Below, one piece after another: positions 1 to 10,902 of a DNA stretch of 64,000 bases. How positions within the stretch are numbered: the first letter of the stretch is position 1; each line of letters starts with the position of its first letter. Made by a program: the position numbers and the translations under genes. The DNA is taken from positions 1,576,501 to 1,640,500 of the forward strand of contig OZ037844.1 of assembly GCA_964035575.1 (NCBI GenBank), given 5' to 3'. The notes beneath the pieces were generated by a model. That model was not told the DNA's origin. It saw nothing but the letters and a program-made list of their open reading frames with translations, and ran no database searches. Origin of the DNA: Rhynchopus sp. YZ270_cl-10 (Eukaryota > Euglenozoa > Diplonemea > Diplonemida > Diplonemidae).

Positions 1-1
1 T

Positions 2-3000
2 TTGACAAACGAAGGTGCGATGCCAGGAGGTGTGTGGCAGGTGGGGCCTGGCACACCCACGATGTCGTGCATCTACTGTGAGACGAAGTGGCTGTTCTAC
101 ATGTCGTACGACACACTGCATGTGCACTCCACTGACTCAGTCACCATAGAATCGACTGCTGTCCCTCCTACGTTGGCGCCAACTCCAGCTCCACCAACAC
201 TACCACCAACACCAGCACCTGCAACACCATCGCCACCTACACCTGCACCGCCAACTCCAGCGCCACCAATACCACCACCAACACCATCACCACCAACTCC
301 ATCGCCACCTACGCCATCACCTCCGACACCATCACCGCCGACTCCATCGCCACCAACACCAGCACCACCAACGCCATCACCACCGACACCTGCACCGCCA
401 ACTCCTTCACCACCGACACCATCACCACCAACTCCTTCACCACCGACTCCATCGCCACCAACACCAGCACCACCAACGCCATCACCACCGACACCTGCAC
501 CGCCAACTCCTTCACCACCGACACCATCACCACCGACTCCATCACCACCAACTCCTTCACCACCGACTCCATCGCCACCAACACCAGCACCACCAACGCC
601 ATCACCACCGACACCTGCACCACCAACTCCTTCACCACCAACGCCATCACCACCGACACCGTCACCACCAACACCTGCACCACCGACACCATCACCACCA
701 ACTCCAGCTCCACCAACTCCTTCACCACCAACACCATCACCACCGACACCATCACCGCCAACTCCAGCTCCACCAACTCCTTCACCACCAACACCATCAC
801 CACCGACACCATCACCGCCAACTCCAGCTCCACCAACTCCTTCACCACCGACTCCATCGCCACCAACACCAGCACCACCTACGCCATCACCACCGACACC
901 GTCGCCACCAACTCCAGCTCCAACGACTCCTTCACCACCAACACCTGCACCACCTACGCCTGCACCGCTAACACAATCACCACCCACACCAGCACCACCG
1001 ACGCCGTCGCCACCAACACCGACCCCTCTTACCCCAGCACCTGTGACGTCTGTGCCCCTGACACTCACACCCGCTACCCCTGCACCTCCAACACTTGCAC
1101 CAACAACACCACCACCTGCAACACCTGCACCGCAAACTCGTGCCCCAGCGACACCTTCACCGCCAACACCAGCACCTGCCACATCCGCACCCACACCACT
1201 GCCAATGGGGAGCACATTTTCGCCCACTGCAGTGCTGACCCCTGCACCTGCCACCCCATCACCACCAACACCTGCACCACAAACTCTTGCCCCAGCGACA
1301 CCTTCACCTCCAACACCCGCACCAACACCACTGCCAATGGGGAACACATTTTCGCCCACTACAGTGCCACTGACCCCTGCACCACCAACACCCGCACCCA
1401 CACCACTGCCCATGGGTAGCACATTTTCGCCCACTGCAGTGCTGACCCCTGCACCTGCCACCCCATCACCACCAACACCTGCCCCCACACCACTCCCAAT
1501 GGGGAGCACATTTTCCCCAACAACTCTCGTGCCACCCACATCAACACCAACGATGCTTCCTGCCGGGCAGACTGTTGTGCCTTCGACACCTCTCCCACAA
1601 ACAGCAACGCCCACAACGTTGCCTGCCACCGCACTGCCTGCAGGCACCACATTGGCACCACCGACACCTGCACCAACAACACTGTCCCCGCTGACGCTGT
1701 CGCCACCAACACACGCGCCGCTAACAGCACTGCCACTCACACCCCTGCCACCGACCTCGCAGCCCTTGGCTTCTTCGGCACCAACTGCAGCACCCGCAAC
1801 AACAGTGCCCCACACTGCACTGCCGACAACAGCACCAACACCCGCGTCAACGCTTTCCCCTGACCTGAGTGCAGGGCCCTTGGTTGCGACCCCACTGCCT
1901 TCGTCTGACATGCAGTCGCAGGTGCCACTCACACAGACACCGACTCCAGCACCACTCCCGACACCCACAGATGCTGTTGATGGGACGCCTTCGCCAAGCA
2001 GCCTTGCTTCTGAGGAGTCTGTGGGTAGTGGCAGTGGGAAGCTTGACTACGTACGTGCACACCACAGTGAAGACGTCGTGGAGAAAATGGACAAGGCAAC
2101 TGTGACGGCAGAAACAGTCTCCGGAGTGTCCAGTGCAGCGTCTGTCGTGTCCGGAGCCTCTGCCGGGTCAGCCCTTCGTCTTGCTGTGGTGGGGCAGCTG
2201 TGCAAGCTTGGCCAGCCGATGGAGGAAAGGACGTACCCACTGCTGCTGCACCCGACACAGTGGGTGCTGTTTGGGTCGCAAGCAGCTGGGGTTGTGGTGG
2301 GGAACTTCCTCATCACTATCTCGTTCTGGCTTGTGATGAGCATTGTTGTGCAGGCTGTGCATTGCACTGGCTACTTCAAGAGCATGGATGCCATGGGTCT
2401 GTGCAGGTTCCCTTCGTCACCGCTGTTTGTGTTCCAGTTTCTCTTGCAGGGAACATCGCTTGGTGCAATGGCACTTGTGTTCTATCCACCGTCAACACCA
2501 CTCTTCCTGCTTGGCGCTGCGAGTCTTATGTTCTGCTGCGTTGTGCCGTTCTACGTGCTGTACTCTGTGTGCAACGGCGTTCCCCGGAAGGCGTACTACC
2601 TGCACGACGTGGACGTGGACAGGAAGACGTGGCTGAGTGCACTGATCGGGCCTGGTGAGTGGGTGAGCAGGTTTGAGACGAACATGTGGTCGTACCGCTA
2701 CGCAGCGGTGGTGCGTCCGTACCGACAGGAGTGGGCGTGCTACTCGTTTGTTGAGATGGCGGCAAGTCTGACTGTGGCAGCTGTGGACAGCACCACTGCG
2801 CACAGCCTTGTTGCCTGTGGACACCAGAAGACGGGGAGTGCTGTGGTCTTCATTGTGCTTCTCGTTGCGGAGATATGCGCGTGGCCACATGCACGTGCAC
2901 GTGACGGGTACATGCTGCCTGCGTTCCAATGCATGCAGGCGTCTGCACTGCTGCTTATGGCTACGGGGTACTACGTTGAGAACACAGACTACTGGACGTT

Positions 3001-3484
3001 TGGTGCGGCAGCCAAACTGCTTGTTGCGTGTGCAGGGGTGCTTGTCCTCAAGGTTGTGCTGGACGTGTGTTCTGAGATCTACATCTACTGCACGGACCGG
3101 AGGAACAGACTGCACGAGCTTGCACTACAGCCGAAGCCGCTTTCCATGTGTGCTGTGGAGGCAGGTCTGCAGAGGCACCACTCTGGGAGCAGAGCCGACA
3201 CAGAGGAGCTGGAGGAGCTGACACGCGTGAGCCTCCTGAGCGACGATGCACTGGATGTCACTGCCAGATACTTGTCCGAAATCCAGTCGCATGTGTCGTT
3301 CACATCGATGTCAAGCATGCCGTGCATTCAAGTGGAGCCCAGCGATCAGGTGTGTTCGCCACGGCGCGACAGGGGTATGTCCAGCACCTTCACTGCGCTG
3401 AAGACAGGCGACTCACTGCTGAGCAGTGAGTCCGTTGACGCGAACCGTTGGCACAGACGGCGGAGCCAGACCTTTAGGGCTTGA
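2..3484 (+). CDS. Mucin-stalk 7-TM surface protein, copy 1 (5' end outside window)
   Basis: The gene enters from the left edge already open. Its first residues match the end of the ectodomain in the paralogue at 10903 ([13 protein letters not shown]), so the signal peptide and most of the ectodomain lie outside the window. A Pro/Thr/Ala/Ser stalk of [15 protein letters not shown] units spans about nt 160-1990, probably a rigid O-glycosylated rod. A short Ser/Gly linker follows, then about seven hydrophobic segments (nt 2260-3090) with a conserved loop between segments 3 and 4 containing [26 protein letters not shown] and [12 protein letters not shown]. The tail is Ser-rich and ends RRRSQTFRA. 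From about nt 2100 to 3130 the DNA is almost the same as in copies 2 and 3. Cell-surface location is inferred from the architecture. I do not recognise a named family; the stalk-plus-polytopic layout recalls large protist surface proteins. Function unknown. Confidence 0.85.
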   Translation: MTNEGAMPGGVWQVGPGTPTMSCIYCETKWLFYMSYDTLHVHSTDSVTIESTAVPPTLAPTPAPPTLPPTPAPATPSPPTPAPPTPAPPIPPPTPSPPTPSPPTPSPPTPSPPTPSPPTPAPPTPSPPTPAPPTPSPPTPSPPTPSPPTPSPPTPAPPTPSPPTPAPPTPSPPTPSPPTPSPPTPSPPTPSPPTPAPPTPSPPTPAPPTPSPPTPSPPTPSPPTPAPPTPSPPTPAPPTPSPPTPSPPTPSPPTPAPPTPSPPTPSPPTPSPPTPAPPTPSPPTPSPPTPAPPTPSPPTPSPPTPAPTTPSPPTPAPPTPAPLTQSPPTPAPPTPSPPTPTPLTPAPVTSVPLTLTPATPAPPTLAPTTPPPATPAPQTRAPATPSPPTPAPATSAPTPLPMGSTFSPTAVLTPAPATPSPPTPAPQTLAPATPSPPTPAPTPLPMGNTFSPTTVPLTPAPPTPAPTPLPMGSTFSPTAVLTPAPATPSPPTPAPTPLPMGSTFSPTTLVPPTSTPTMLPAGQTVVPSTPLPQTATPTTLPATALPAGTTLAPPTPAPTTLSPLTLSPPTHAPLTALPLTPLPPTSQPLASSAPTAAPATTVPHTALPTTAPTPASTLSPDLSAGPLVATPLPSSDMQSQVPLTQTPTPAPLPTPTDAVDGTPSPSSLASEESVGSGSGKLDYVRAHHSEDVVEKMDKATVTAETVSGVSSAASVVSGASAGSALRLAVVGQLCKLGQPMEERTYPLLLHPTQWVLFGSQAAGVVVGNFLITISFWLVMSIVVQAVHCTGYFKSMDAMGLCRFPSSPLFVFQFLLQGTSLGAMALVFYPPSTPLFLLGAASLMFCCVVPFYVLYSVCNGVPRKAYYLHDVDVDRKTWLSALIGPGEWVSRFETNMWSYRYAAVVRPYRQEWACYSFVEMAASLTVAAVDSTTAHSLVACGHQKTGSAVVFIVLLVAEICAWPHARARDGYMLPAFQCMQASALLLMATGYYVENTDYWTFGAAAKLLVACAGVLVLKVVLDVCSEIYIYCTDRRNRLHELALQPKPLSMCAVEAGLQRHHSGSRADTEELEELTRVSLLSDDALDVTARYLSEIQSHVSFTSMSSMPCIQVEPSDQVCSPRRDRGMSSTFTALKTGDSLLSSESVDANRWHRRRSQTFRA

Positions 3485-3858
3485 CCTGCGGACGGTCCTA
3501 CTAGGATGTGTTGTACATGCGAGGTGATGTGCCCTGTTTTGCGTGGGTTTCACTTGCGACGAATATGCGACCAGATGTGTGTTCGCAGTAACTCATGTCC
3601 AGTTCCTGTGTGGAACATTACCCACTTTTTTCTGAGCGAAGTGCTTTCATGCCTCACTGCAGGGCATCACTACTTGGTACCTGCATGTGAAGATTTGCAC
3701 TTCGAACTACCTTCGCTTCTTTTAATTTAGCTCTATACCTGTACACTCGCAATTTTGGCAAGGGATTCCCGCAGCACTGACGTCTCAGTGCAAGGGACAC
3801 CTGCCAGGCTTTGTATTTTTCTGGTCTTGAAATATTGTGCTTTTTGATTTTTTTTCAT
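3485..3858. other. Spacer and 3' flank of copy 1
   Basis: Non-coding sequence after the stop codon. I see no gene, RNA or clear repeat here. Confidence 0.5.
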
Positions 3859-3866
3859 TCTGTATT

Positions 3867-4580
3867 CAGTGTTTCCCAGCATCTCACCTAACTCTGAAAA
3901 TAGGTGAGATTTTGCGGTTTTGCGGGTTTTTGTATAGGTGTGGCGAGCCCGGGCGCGCTTCGCGCGCCCGGGTCCCCACCTTAGCTCAAGTTGAGGGCCT
4001 CCGGCGGAATGTGAGAATTTCTCGGAGTTCGGCACTTCATTGATATTTGCACCAGTACATTTACAAAATAAACGGCAGTCATGGCAGGCATGACACCCAA
4101 GCGAAGCCACGGTACGCAACATTTCTAAAAATTGTTGACATAAATGTCACTGTCGTTGGAAGATTGGGGGGTCAGCTTGTTTTTGTGCCCAAAATTTCTC
4201 AGCACTGCTGACAAGGGACATTGGGAACATAGGGATTTTTGCGGAGCAAAAAAAAAATCAAACAAATGGCGCCGCAGGCGAAAAAAAATTAGGGTACAGT
4301 GTAAAAATCTATCTTTTTTACAGCACATAGTCACACACCTATTATGGTCCTAACCCTTTTTTGCGGAGCAAAAAAGGGAAAATGGCGCCGCAGGCAAAAA
4401 AAAATTGAGGTACAGCCTGGATGGTGCGGTCAGCAACCCAGTTCCCCATGGTACTCCCGTGGTTCAACCATGATTTTTTTTTTTTTTTTTTTCCTGCAGG
4501 TGAGATTTCTCACCTCACTTTTTTTTTTTTTTTTTTTTTGTGAGATTTCTCACCCCAAAATCTCACCGTGGGAAACACTG
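3867..4580. mobile_element. Non-autonomous hAT-like DNA element
   Basis: The element starts CAGTGTTTCCCA and ends TGGGAAACACTG, and is flanked by a perfect 8-bp direct repeat TCTGTATT (3859-3866 and 4581-4588). An 8-bp duplication plus CAGNG-type ends is the hAT superfamily signature. There is no transposase frame. Inside are a strong GC hairpin near 3950-3975 (GGGCGCGCTTCGCGCGCCC) and two inverted copies of a module with GCGGAGCAAAAA and GGCGCCGCAGGC that also occurs in the elements at 40490 and 42527. Confidence 0.85.
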
Positions 4581-4588
4581 TCTGTATT

Positions 4589-4882
4589 GCCATTTGTCTT
4601 CTCTCTTTCCCCCCCTCCACGCCCGTTTGTTCCTAAGTGAAGTGTCCTGCGTCCGCCGTGTCCGGTGTGGCGTGCACTTTCAATTTCTCTTTTTCCCTTT
4701 AGCCTCGGGCTAACTTTTACGTGATCTTCTTTTTTGTATTTGTGTGTTTTTTTGTTTGTGTTTATCATTCTTCAAGTAAGGTGGAGGTTTTGGCAGAAAA
4801 GGCTGTCCACAAGGTTGCTAGTTTTGTTTAAAAAGATTCCTTAATTGAACGATAAACGATGTCCATTTTTTTTTTTTTTGGA
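4589..4882. other. AT-rich spacer
   Basis: Pyrimidine-rich and poly-T sequence between two hAT-like elements. No gene or structured feature seen. Confidence 0.4.
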
Positions 4883-4890
4883 GTAAAAAT

Positions 4891-5723
4891 TCAGGCCTTT
4901 TGCTAACCATCATGCCATCATGCCACGTTTTTGGCGTTTTTTATTTTTTTTTCCATCATGCCACCATCATGCCACGGGGGGTGGTGGGGCAAGGCTTTCG
5001 CTATCCATCACCTGGGGATTTCCCCCCAGATGGCATGATGGCATGATGGCATGATGGCATGATGGCATGATGGCATGATGGCATGATGGCATGATGGCAT
5101 GATGGCATGATGGCATGATGGCATGATGGCATGATGGCATGATGGCATGATGGCATGATGGCATGATGGCATGATGGCATGATGGCATGATGGCATGATG
5201 GCATGATGGCATGATGGCATGATGGCACCTTAAAATTTTTCTGCTCGCTGCGCTCGCGGAGGTATACCTCAAAAAAATTTCCGCTCGCTTCGCTCGCGCT
5301 GTACGCCATTTTCTTCCTGCCTACGGTGCCATTTTACAATGTCTAGGGGGATTCACTTGCATTTTACAGCCAAAAATGAAATTTGACCCAAGCTGCAAAA
5401 GTTTGACCATTTTTAGTTCAAAGTGACCCAGCCGTTGCAACAGCCCCTGCTTCTGGAAGACGTATTGATTTTGTACGGTTAGTGTACGTAAGGCGCAAGA
5501 CCAAGCGCCGTTAATAAAGGATTAGATTCCGTTTTTTTGTTATCTCGCAAAGCTGACCCTTCGCCTCTCCACCCTGTGGCTGGCAGGGAGGCGCGCGCGA
5601 AGCGCGCGACGACCGCTTTCACCAGGTGGGAAAGCTCGGAATGTACTTTTTTTCCAGGAAATTATTTTTTTTTGACCATCATGCCATTCAGGGGGAAAAT
5701 CCCAAAGTTAGCAAAAGGCCTGA
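4891..5723. mobile_element. Non-autonomous hAT-like DNA element with tandem-repeat core
   Basis: The ends read TCAGGCCTTTTGCTAAC and its complement GTTAGCAAAAGGCCTGA, flanked by an 8-bp direct repeat GTAAAAAT (4883-4890 and 5724-5731). There is no transposase. The interior holds an 8-bp tandem array (5029-5227), two CGCTCGCGG-type hairpins (about 5240-5300) and a segment at about 5430-5620 that reappears inside the hAT-like element at 42527 (about 43010-43190), including the palindrome GCGCGCGAAGCGCGCG. Confidence 0.8.
5029..5227. repeat. 8-bp tandem array (GATGGCAT)n, about 25 copies
   Basis: Nearly perfect 8-mer repeats. The complementary unit CCATCATG also appears singly near both element ends (about 4910-4970 and 5677), so the array probably expanded from sequence native to the element. 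Confidence 0.95.
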
Positions 5724-5731
5724 GTAAAAAT

Positions 5732-8604
5732 GCAGTTTTATTGCAATAATCTGCTGTCGTTTCTTTCCAGGAAAGAAAAAAAATCCACTGTTTAGAGATA
5801 AGGTATGCCGTCTGGATGTGTCATAACAGGATGGGTGCACTGAATTATTTATGGTGGTCACTGAGAACGGATCATGTTTCGTACTCTTTTTTTTTGAACC
5901 GCTCCCCTCCCCGGGAGGAAAACCTGCGGGGGAAAAAAATATGCGGAAATGCACCAATTTCAGCACCCAATTTACCTCAAATTATAATTCATTTCAAACA
6001 CTGTCTTTTGCCGTATCAGGCAATAGTCAGTACAACTAAAGGATGGGCTTCGTTCAAGCCGTCTTTCATTCCTTAACAACTAATTACTCGGGAAAGAAAC
6101 ACCCCTTTTCAGTTTTTGTTTTCTAAACCACAGACTGCCCCCAGAAACATACAGTTTCATGACAAGCTGTGTGTCCCGGTTTTTGCCCTCAGCAGGTCAG
6201 CGGGGTCTCAATTTCAAAAACTTTCCTTTTTTGTTTTATTTTAAATATTGAGGTGCCTAAGACTGCCGTGCCTAAGCACAACAGTATTAGCGTCATCTCT
6301 TGTCAACACTTTTCTCTCCCTCTCTCCCTCTTTCTTTCCTTCTTTCCTTTCTTTTTTCCAAATCCAATCGCGCTGAGGAAGGGCAATTTCCAGGTATGGT
6401 CAGACAATGACGCGGAGGGGAAAGAGTTGTGGAGTTGAGGAGTTGTGGAAATTTTTGCCCCACACCGGCATTTTTTTTCTTCTTCAATTCAACTTATTTT
6501 TCTTTTCTACGTTTTGCAAAACACACACCATAAAAAGAAAGATGGGGCCATTTTTGTTGATCCCTCACCATATACTATCAATTTATTGATTGCATATGAT
6601 GAAAATACTTCTTCAAAATATCACCAACACTAGTAGCGTCCCTTGGCAATCATTGTAGATAATAAAAACAAAAAATAAGGGGGAAAAAAAAAACTATCAA
6701 AGGAAAAACCCCCCCAAAGCGGGGGTTTTTAGTGCCTGTGTCCCAGAAGCGTTTGCACATATCAACTTCACTTTTTTATGACTAATCACGAGAGGCTTAG
6801 GTTCATCTTAATAACCGTTTTCTCATGTATTGCCTTCTCTTTATGTGAGCCAAAAAAAAAGGTTGCTTCGCGCTGCGTTTTTTTTTGGCGTTCATTCCTT
6901 ATAGTGCTTGGTAATAACTTTTTTGAGCCCAATAGTCTGTCGAGTACAATAGTGAAGTGAAGAGGGGGGTATTTCATTTGTGTTCAAAAAACATGATCGT
7001 AAAATGTTGGGAATATGGACTAAAAAAAAGTGTTTGAAATTTACATTAGTTCGATTCCGACACATCGCTACTTGCCGCCACATGGCACAGCAGAGCCATA
7101 CTCTATCTCTGTTACACAAGGGATGATGATGGATCTGTCGTACATTATTTTATTTTTTTGACGTGCGTGTTAAAGAATACCACTGCTATTCTTTCGAGTA
7201 CCGTGTTACACCCCCTTTTTAATGCTTGCTGCCAAAGCAGTGAGGATACGAATTTTGTTTGTTTCTTTCTTTTTCAGTCAGCTGCGTCCCAGAGGCGTTT
7301 GCACTATCAATCTCACTTTTTTTTTTTTTTTTGAGTGTTGTTAGCTAGCCGCGACTTTGTACAGCAACACAACTTATTTTTCCAAGAATTATTTACCCTC
7401 CCCATTTTACCCCCCCTAATGGATTTCAAGTATCCTTCCTCTTGACTGTTAAACAGTTATCAATTGTCAACAGTTTTCGTTCTCCAGACTACGAGACACG
7501 CCCCCCTCCTCTTCGCACTCAATTACCCCCACCCTGGGGTGGCAAATACGTATACGTGATACGTAGCGGGTTTTTTTATACGTATTTTAACGCATCACAC
7601 GCGATACGTGGGGAGTAGTCACGTATTTGCCAACACAGACCCCCATCCGTGCGAGCCTCAACTCTCAACATTATATTCATTAACCAGCTCTTATCATCCT
7701 TTCTTTCAGCTCTCATCATCTATTCGTGTTTTCTTCTGTTCTTAATTGTTACGTTTTTTTAAAAGATGTGAGCCGAGAGGTTTGTGCATCTGACATGTTT
7801 TGTTATCTTTTAGTGTGACGAAACACCCTGCGAGGCCTTTTTCTGCATCTTACTCATTTTCTTCTTCAGTTTGAATCCCTTCTCCATGCATGTCCTCCCC
7901 CTCCCCCTTGCCAAGGTTCAATTGGTTACGCGACACGTAAAGGGAGTATTTAGTAGTGTACAATATATTTTTTTTTGTATTTCTGCATCCCAGTGGGTGT
8001 CTACACGTCTATCAATTTCCCTCCTTTAAATTGTGATTGCATTAGTGTGAACACTTCGTTCTTCACTTTTATTTTTCTTCCACGATTCCTTCTGAAAAAA
8101 AAAATATGTGTATTGTGTTCTTGGCAGCTTCACACTTTACTCCTTGTTTTGGATTGCGTCTCTAAAGGGCAATACTTCCTTTGTCTCTTTAAACCAATCT
8201 TGGTTGTGCGTGCATCCTGTGTGGAGCCTTTCTGCGTTGCTTCCAAACAAAATGGATAGTTTTGCTAAGATAGAGAGAGGAACAAAAAGCAAAAAAGAGG
8301 GGGAAAAACAACACCACTGAGATTCAAAAGCAGCCTTCTATTGTTGTCCTCTCGCGGGTTAGGGTGCATCGAAACGAAAACAAAAAATGTACATTCTGCG
8401 CTCGCGAGTAACCAAGCAGCAGGCCATCTTTGTCTCTGTTTTTTCCCCTCTTTTTTGTGCGGTTCCTTAACACGTGGCTCCTTGTGCAAAGATGCTCTGA
8501 GCATCTTGATATTTTTCATTTTTTTTTATGATTTTTTATATTTTTTTATGTGTGTGTACAAAAGAGGAAGATTTTGCTCTTTCTTTTCGTTGTTTCTTTT
8601 TCCT
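5732..8604. other. AT-rich intergenic stretch with small hairpins
   Basis: No convincing gene. It contains a terminator-like hairpin at 6703-6731 (AAAAACCCCC/GGGGGTTTTT), three members of the short dispersed hairpin family (about 6740-6775, 6779-6810, 7279-7315) and the small inverted-repeat element listed separately. The rest is poly-T and pyrimidine tracts. Confidence 0.5.
7540..7632. mobile_element. Miniature inverted-repeat element (about 93 bp)
   Basis: The ends TGGCAAATACGT and ACGTATTTGCCA are perfect complements, and the interior is rich in nested TACGTA palindromes. The size and structure fit a MITE or hairpin. No clear target duplication was seen. Confidence 0.6.
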
Positions 8605-8975
8605 CTCTCTCTCTCTCTCTCTTGTCCTTGTAAATCCTCAGACAGCAATATTTGGACCGTTCTTTTTGCATTTGCATTCCTTGAGTGTGACGTGAAGGTT
8701 GTGTCTTGCAAGGAACCAGGACCGATACTGCACCATACGGGTCCTTTTTGGTGGTGCTTATGCTTCATAGGATGACAAAGACAAGCCTTGTGTCGAACAG
8801 GCAGTGGTGTCCCTTCAGGTGCGCACCATGCATGTGGCCTGGTGGGACTGTCGTGAAGTGTTCTGCAGCAGGTGTTTTGATAGCGGCAGCACTGCAAGGG
8901 GACGTCTACCTGCTTTTGTTCTTCGAAGGTGGCTAACAGAAGAAGGGGCTTAGGATCCTTTTATTTTTCATTTTT
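8605..8975. repeat. Dispersed 0.37-kb direct repeat, copy 1
   Basis: From a CT microsatellite through TTGTCCTTGTAAATCCTCAG to a GGATCCTTTTA end, this matches 27457-27836 with only scattered substitutions and small indels. Neither strand has a convincing frame shared by both copies. Origin unknown; it could be a retroposed RNA. Confidence 0.8.
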
Positions 8976-9603
8976 TTCATTTTTTATTTTTGGCGTGCAT
9001 TCAAGACATTGTCTGCGCATTGTCAATTTTTTCACCCCCTCTCTCTCTCTCCTTCCGATTCCTGGCGGCAGTTTTTTTATTTTTTTATTTTAAAGTTTGT
9101 CAGAGCTCCCCATCTTTTGTCTGAATATGTGTGTGTTTTTTTTTCTTTTTGTGCACACACATAATTTCATTTTTTTTTCCACTACGATTTCCCCCTCTTT
9201 CCCCTTTCTTCTTTAATGTCAACGTGTCAAAGCTATGAAAATATTTTTAAAAGCTATTGGTGTGGCTGAAGGGGAGTGCTATTTTCTGCTATTTTGGGGT
9301 CGCCAGCCACACCAGGCTATTTTTGTTTTACAATCAATGGGACGCTTTTTTTCATTATTTTTTTTGGTGGCAATGGAAGATGTTTTCACCTTCCAACACT
9401 CATCCTTCCTTTGACTTCAACCTTGGTCCCTCCCTGGGATTCCCCCCCCCTAGAAATCAAGCGTGATCTACTGGTTGAGATGTGCATGCGCGCAATGCTA
9501 TTCAAACGCATACCTTTTGTTTACGCAAATTCAAATCATCGACAAATCAATAAATTCGTCATTGAAAGAAAGAAAGATTTACCCCCCCCCCCCCCCCCCC
9601 CCC
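8976..9603. other. Spacer with a short inverted-repeat element and a poly-C tract
   Basis: A 54-bp inverted-repeat unit at about 9260-9313 has ends GGTGTGGCTG and CAGCCACACC, the same ends as the larger element at 15811-16549. A run of 22 C residues (9582-9603) abuts the foldback element. No gene seen. Confidence 0.55.
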
Positions 9604-10782
9604 TAGGTGGGGGCAAAACCTTCAGGACGGGTGAGGCATTTTGACTTTTTTGGACTTCCGCGCAAAGTACCCACAAACCACCCCTCATACCCACCCAGAA
9701 ATGGGTCAGAAACACCCTGTGACCCGAAAATCCATGCTAAGGGCGACTCAGAATATGAAAAAATGCAAAAAAATAGTGAAAAAGTGGCCTTTTGACGGTT
9801 TTGGCCATGTTGGGTAAAATGGCCATTTTTGGACAAAAAAATCAAAAAAACAGCAAAATTTCGACGTCATGACAGCTGCTTGGGCACAAACCTACCCCAG
9901 GGAGGTCCTGTGAGTCCATTCCGACCTGTTTTGGACACTTTAGGTACTTTTTTTGGCCGTTTTTTGGTGTTTTTAGGTCAAAAAATACCCTGGACTTTAC
10001 CCTGGACGTCCCTGGGCCGCGACTTGCGCCCTGCTTTCAGACCCACTCTGGGCCAAAAAATGGGTGAAAACCCCCGAAAAAGCACTCCGGGAACCCAGAT
10101 AGTTCCAAATATCCACTAGAAACCCACCCAAACACCTCAAAAACATGCCAGAAAAATATTTTCAAAAACACACTTTTTTCAAAAAGTTCATCTGGGCAGG
10201 TTCCATAATGACTTATTTGAAAAAGTGTGTTTTTAAAAATATTTTTCTGGCATGTTTTTGAGGTGTTTGGGTGGGTTTCTGGTGGATATTTGGAACTATC
10301 TGGGTTCCCGGAGTGCTTTTTCGGGGGTTTTCACCCATTTTTTGGCCCAGAGTGGGTCTGAAAGCAGGGCGCAAGTCCGGTCCGGGGATAGTCCGGGGAT
10401 GTTTTTTGACCTAAAAACACCAAAAAACGGCCAAAAAAAGTACCTAAAGTGTCCAAAACAGGTCGGAATAGACTCACAGGACCTCCCTGGGGTAGGTTTG
10501 TGCCCAAGCAGCTGTCATGACGTCGAAATTTTGCTGTTTTTTTGATTTTTTTGTCCAAAAATGGCCATTTTACCCAACATGGCCAAAACCGTCAAAAGGC
10601 CACTTTTTCACTATTTTTTTGCATTTTTTCATATTCTGAGTCGCCCTTAGCATGGATTTTCGGGTCACAGGGTGTTTCTGACCCATTTCTGGGTGGGTAT
10701 GAGGGGTGGTTTGTACGTACTTTGCGCGGAAGTCCAAAAAAGTCAAAATGCCTCAAAAAAATAGGGGTTTTGCCCCCACCTA
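9604..10782. mobile_element. 1.18-kb near-perfect foldback element
   Basis: Two arms of about 570 bp are inverted copies of each other around a loop near 10180-10215. The termini are TAGGTGGGGGCAAAAC and its complement. Both flanks are poly-C on the same strand (22 and 18 residues), as if the element had inserted into and duplicated a C tract. Apparent proteins in one arm recur in the other on the opposite strand, so they are by-products of the palindrome. Few arm mismatches suggest recent formation or ongoing correction. It lies just upstream of the surface-protein gene at 10903. Confidence 0.85.
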
Positions 10783-10902
10783 CCCCCCCCCCCCCCCCCC
10801 TTTTGAAATACCAGTTCCTACTGTACATTGCACAACACTACCTAGACCCACCCCACGAACAGCGTTTTGAGCACCCACTCCCCCCCAGCCCATCAGTAGA
10901 CG

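Noticed and set aside
97-1968. Long Gly/Val-rich open frames opposite the Pro/Thr stalks (also about 11859-13217 and 55476-56864)
   Set aside because: They are the antisense reading of CCA/ACA/CCN codon repeats, which lacks stops by composition. No start context or domain.
4967-5309. CHHAIMPS repeat proteins on the - strand
   Set aside because: Translation of the 8-bp array in three frames; no conserved flanking protein.
9829-10558. Matching small proteins (MDKKIKKTAKFRRHD) on opposite strands
   Set aside because: They are mirror products of the palindromic foldback arms and not two genes.
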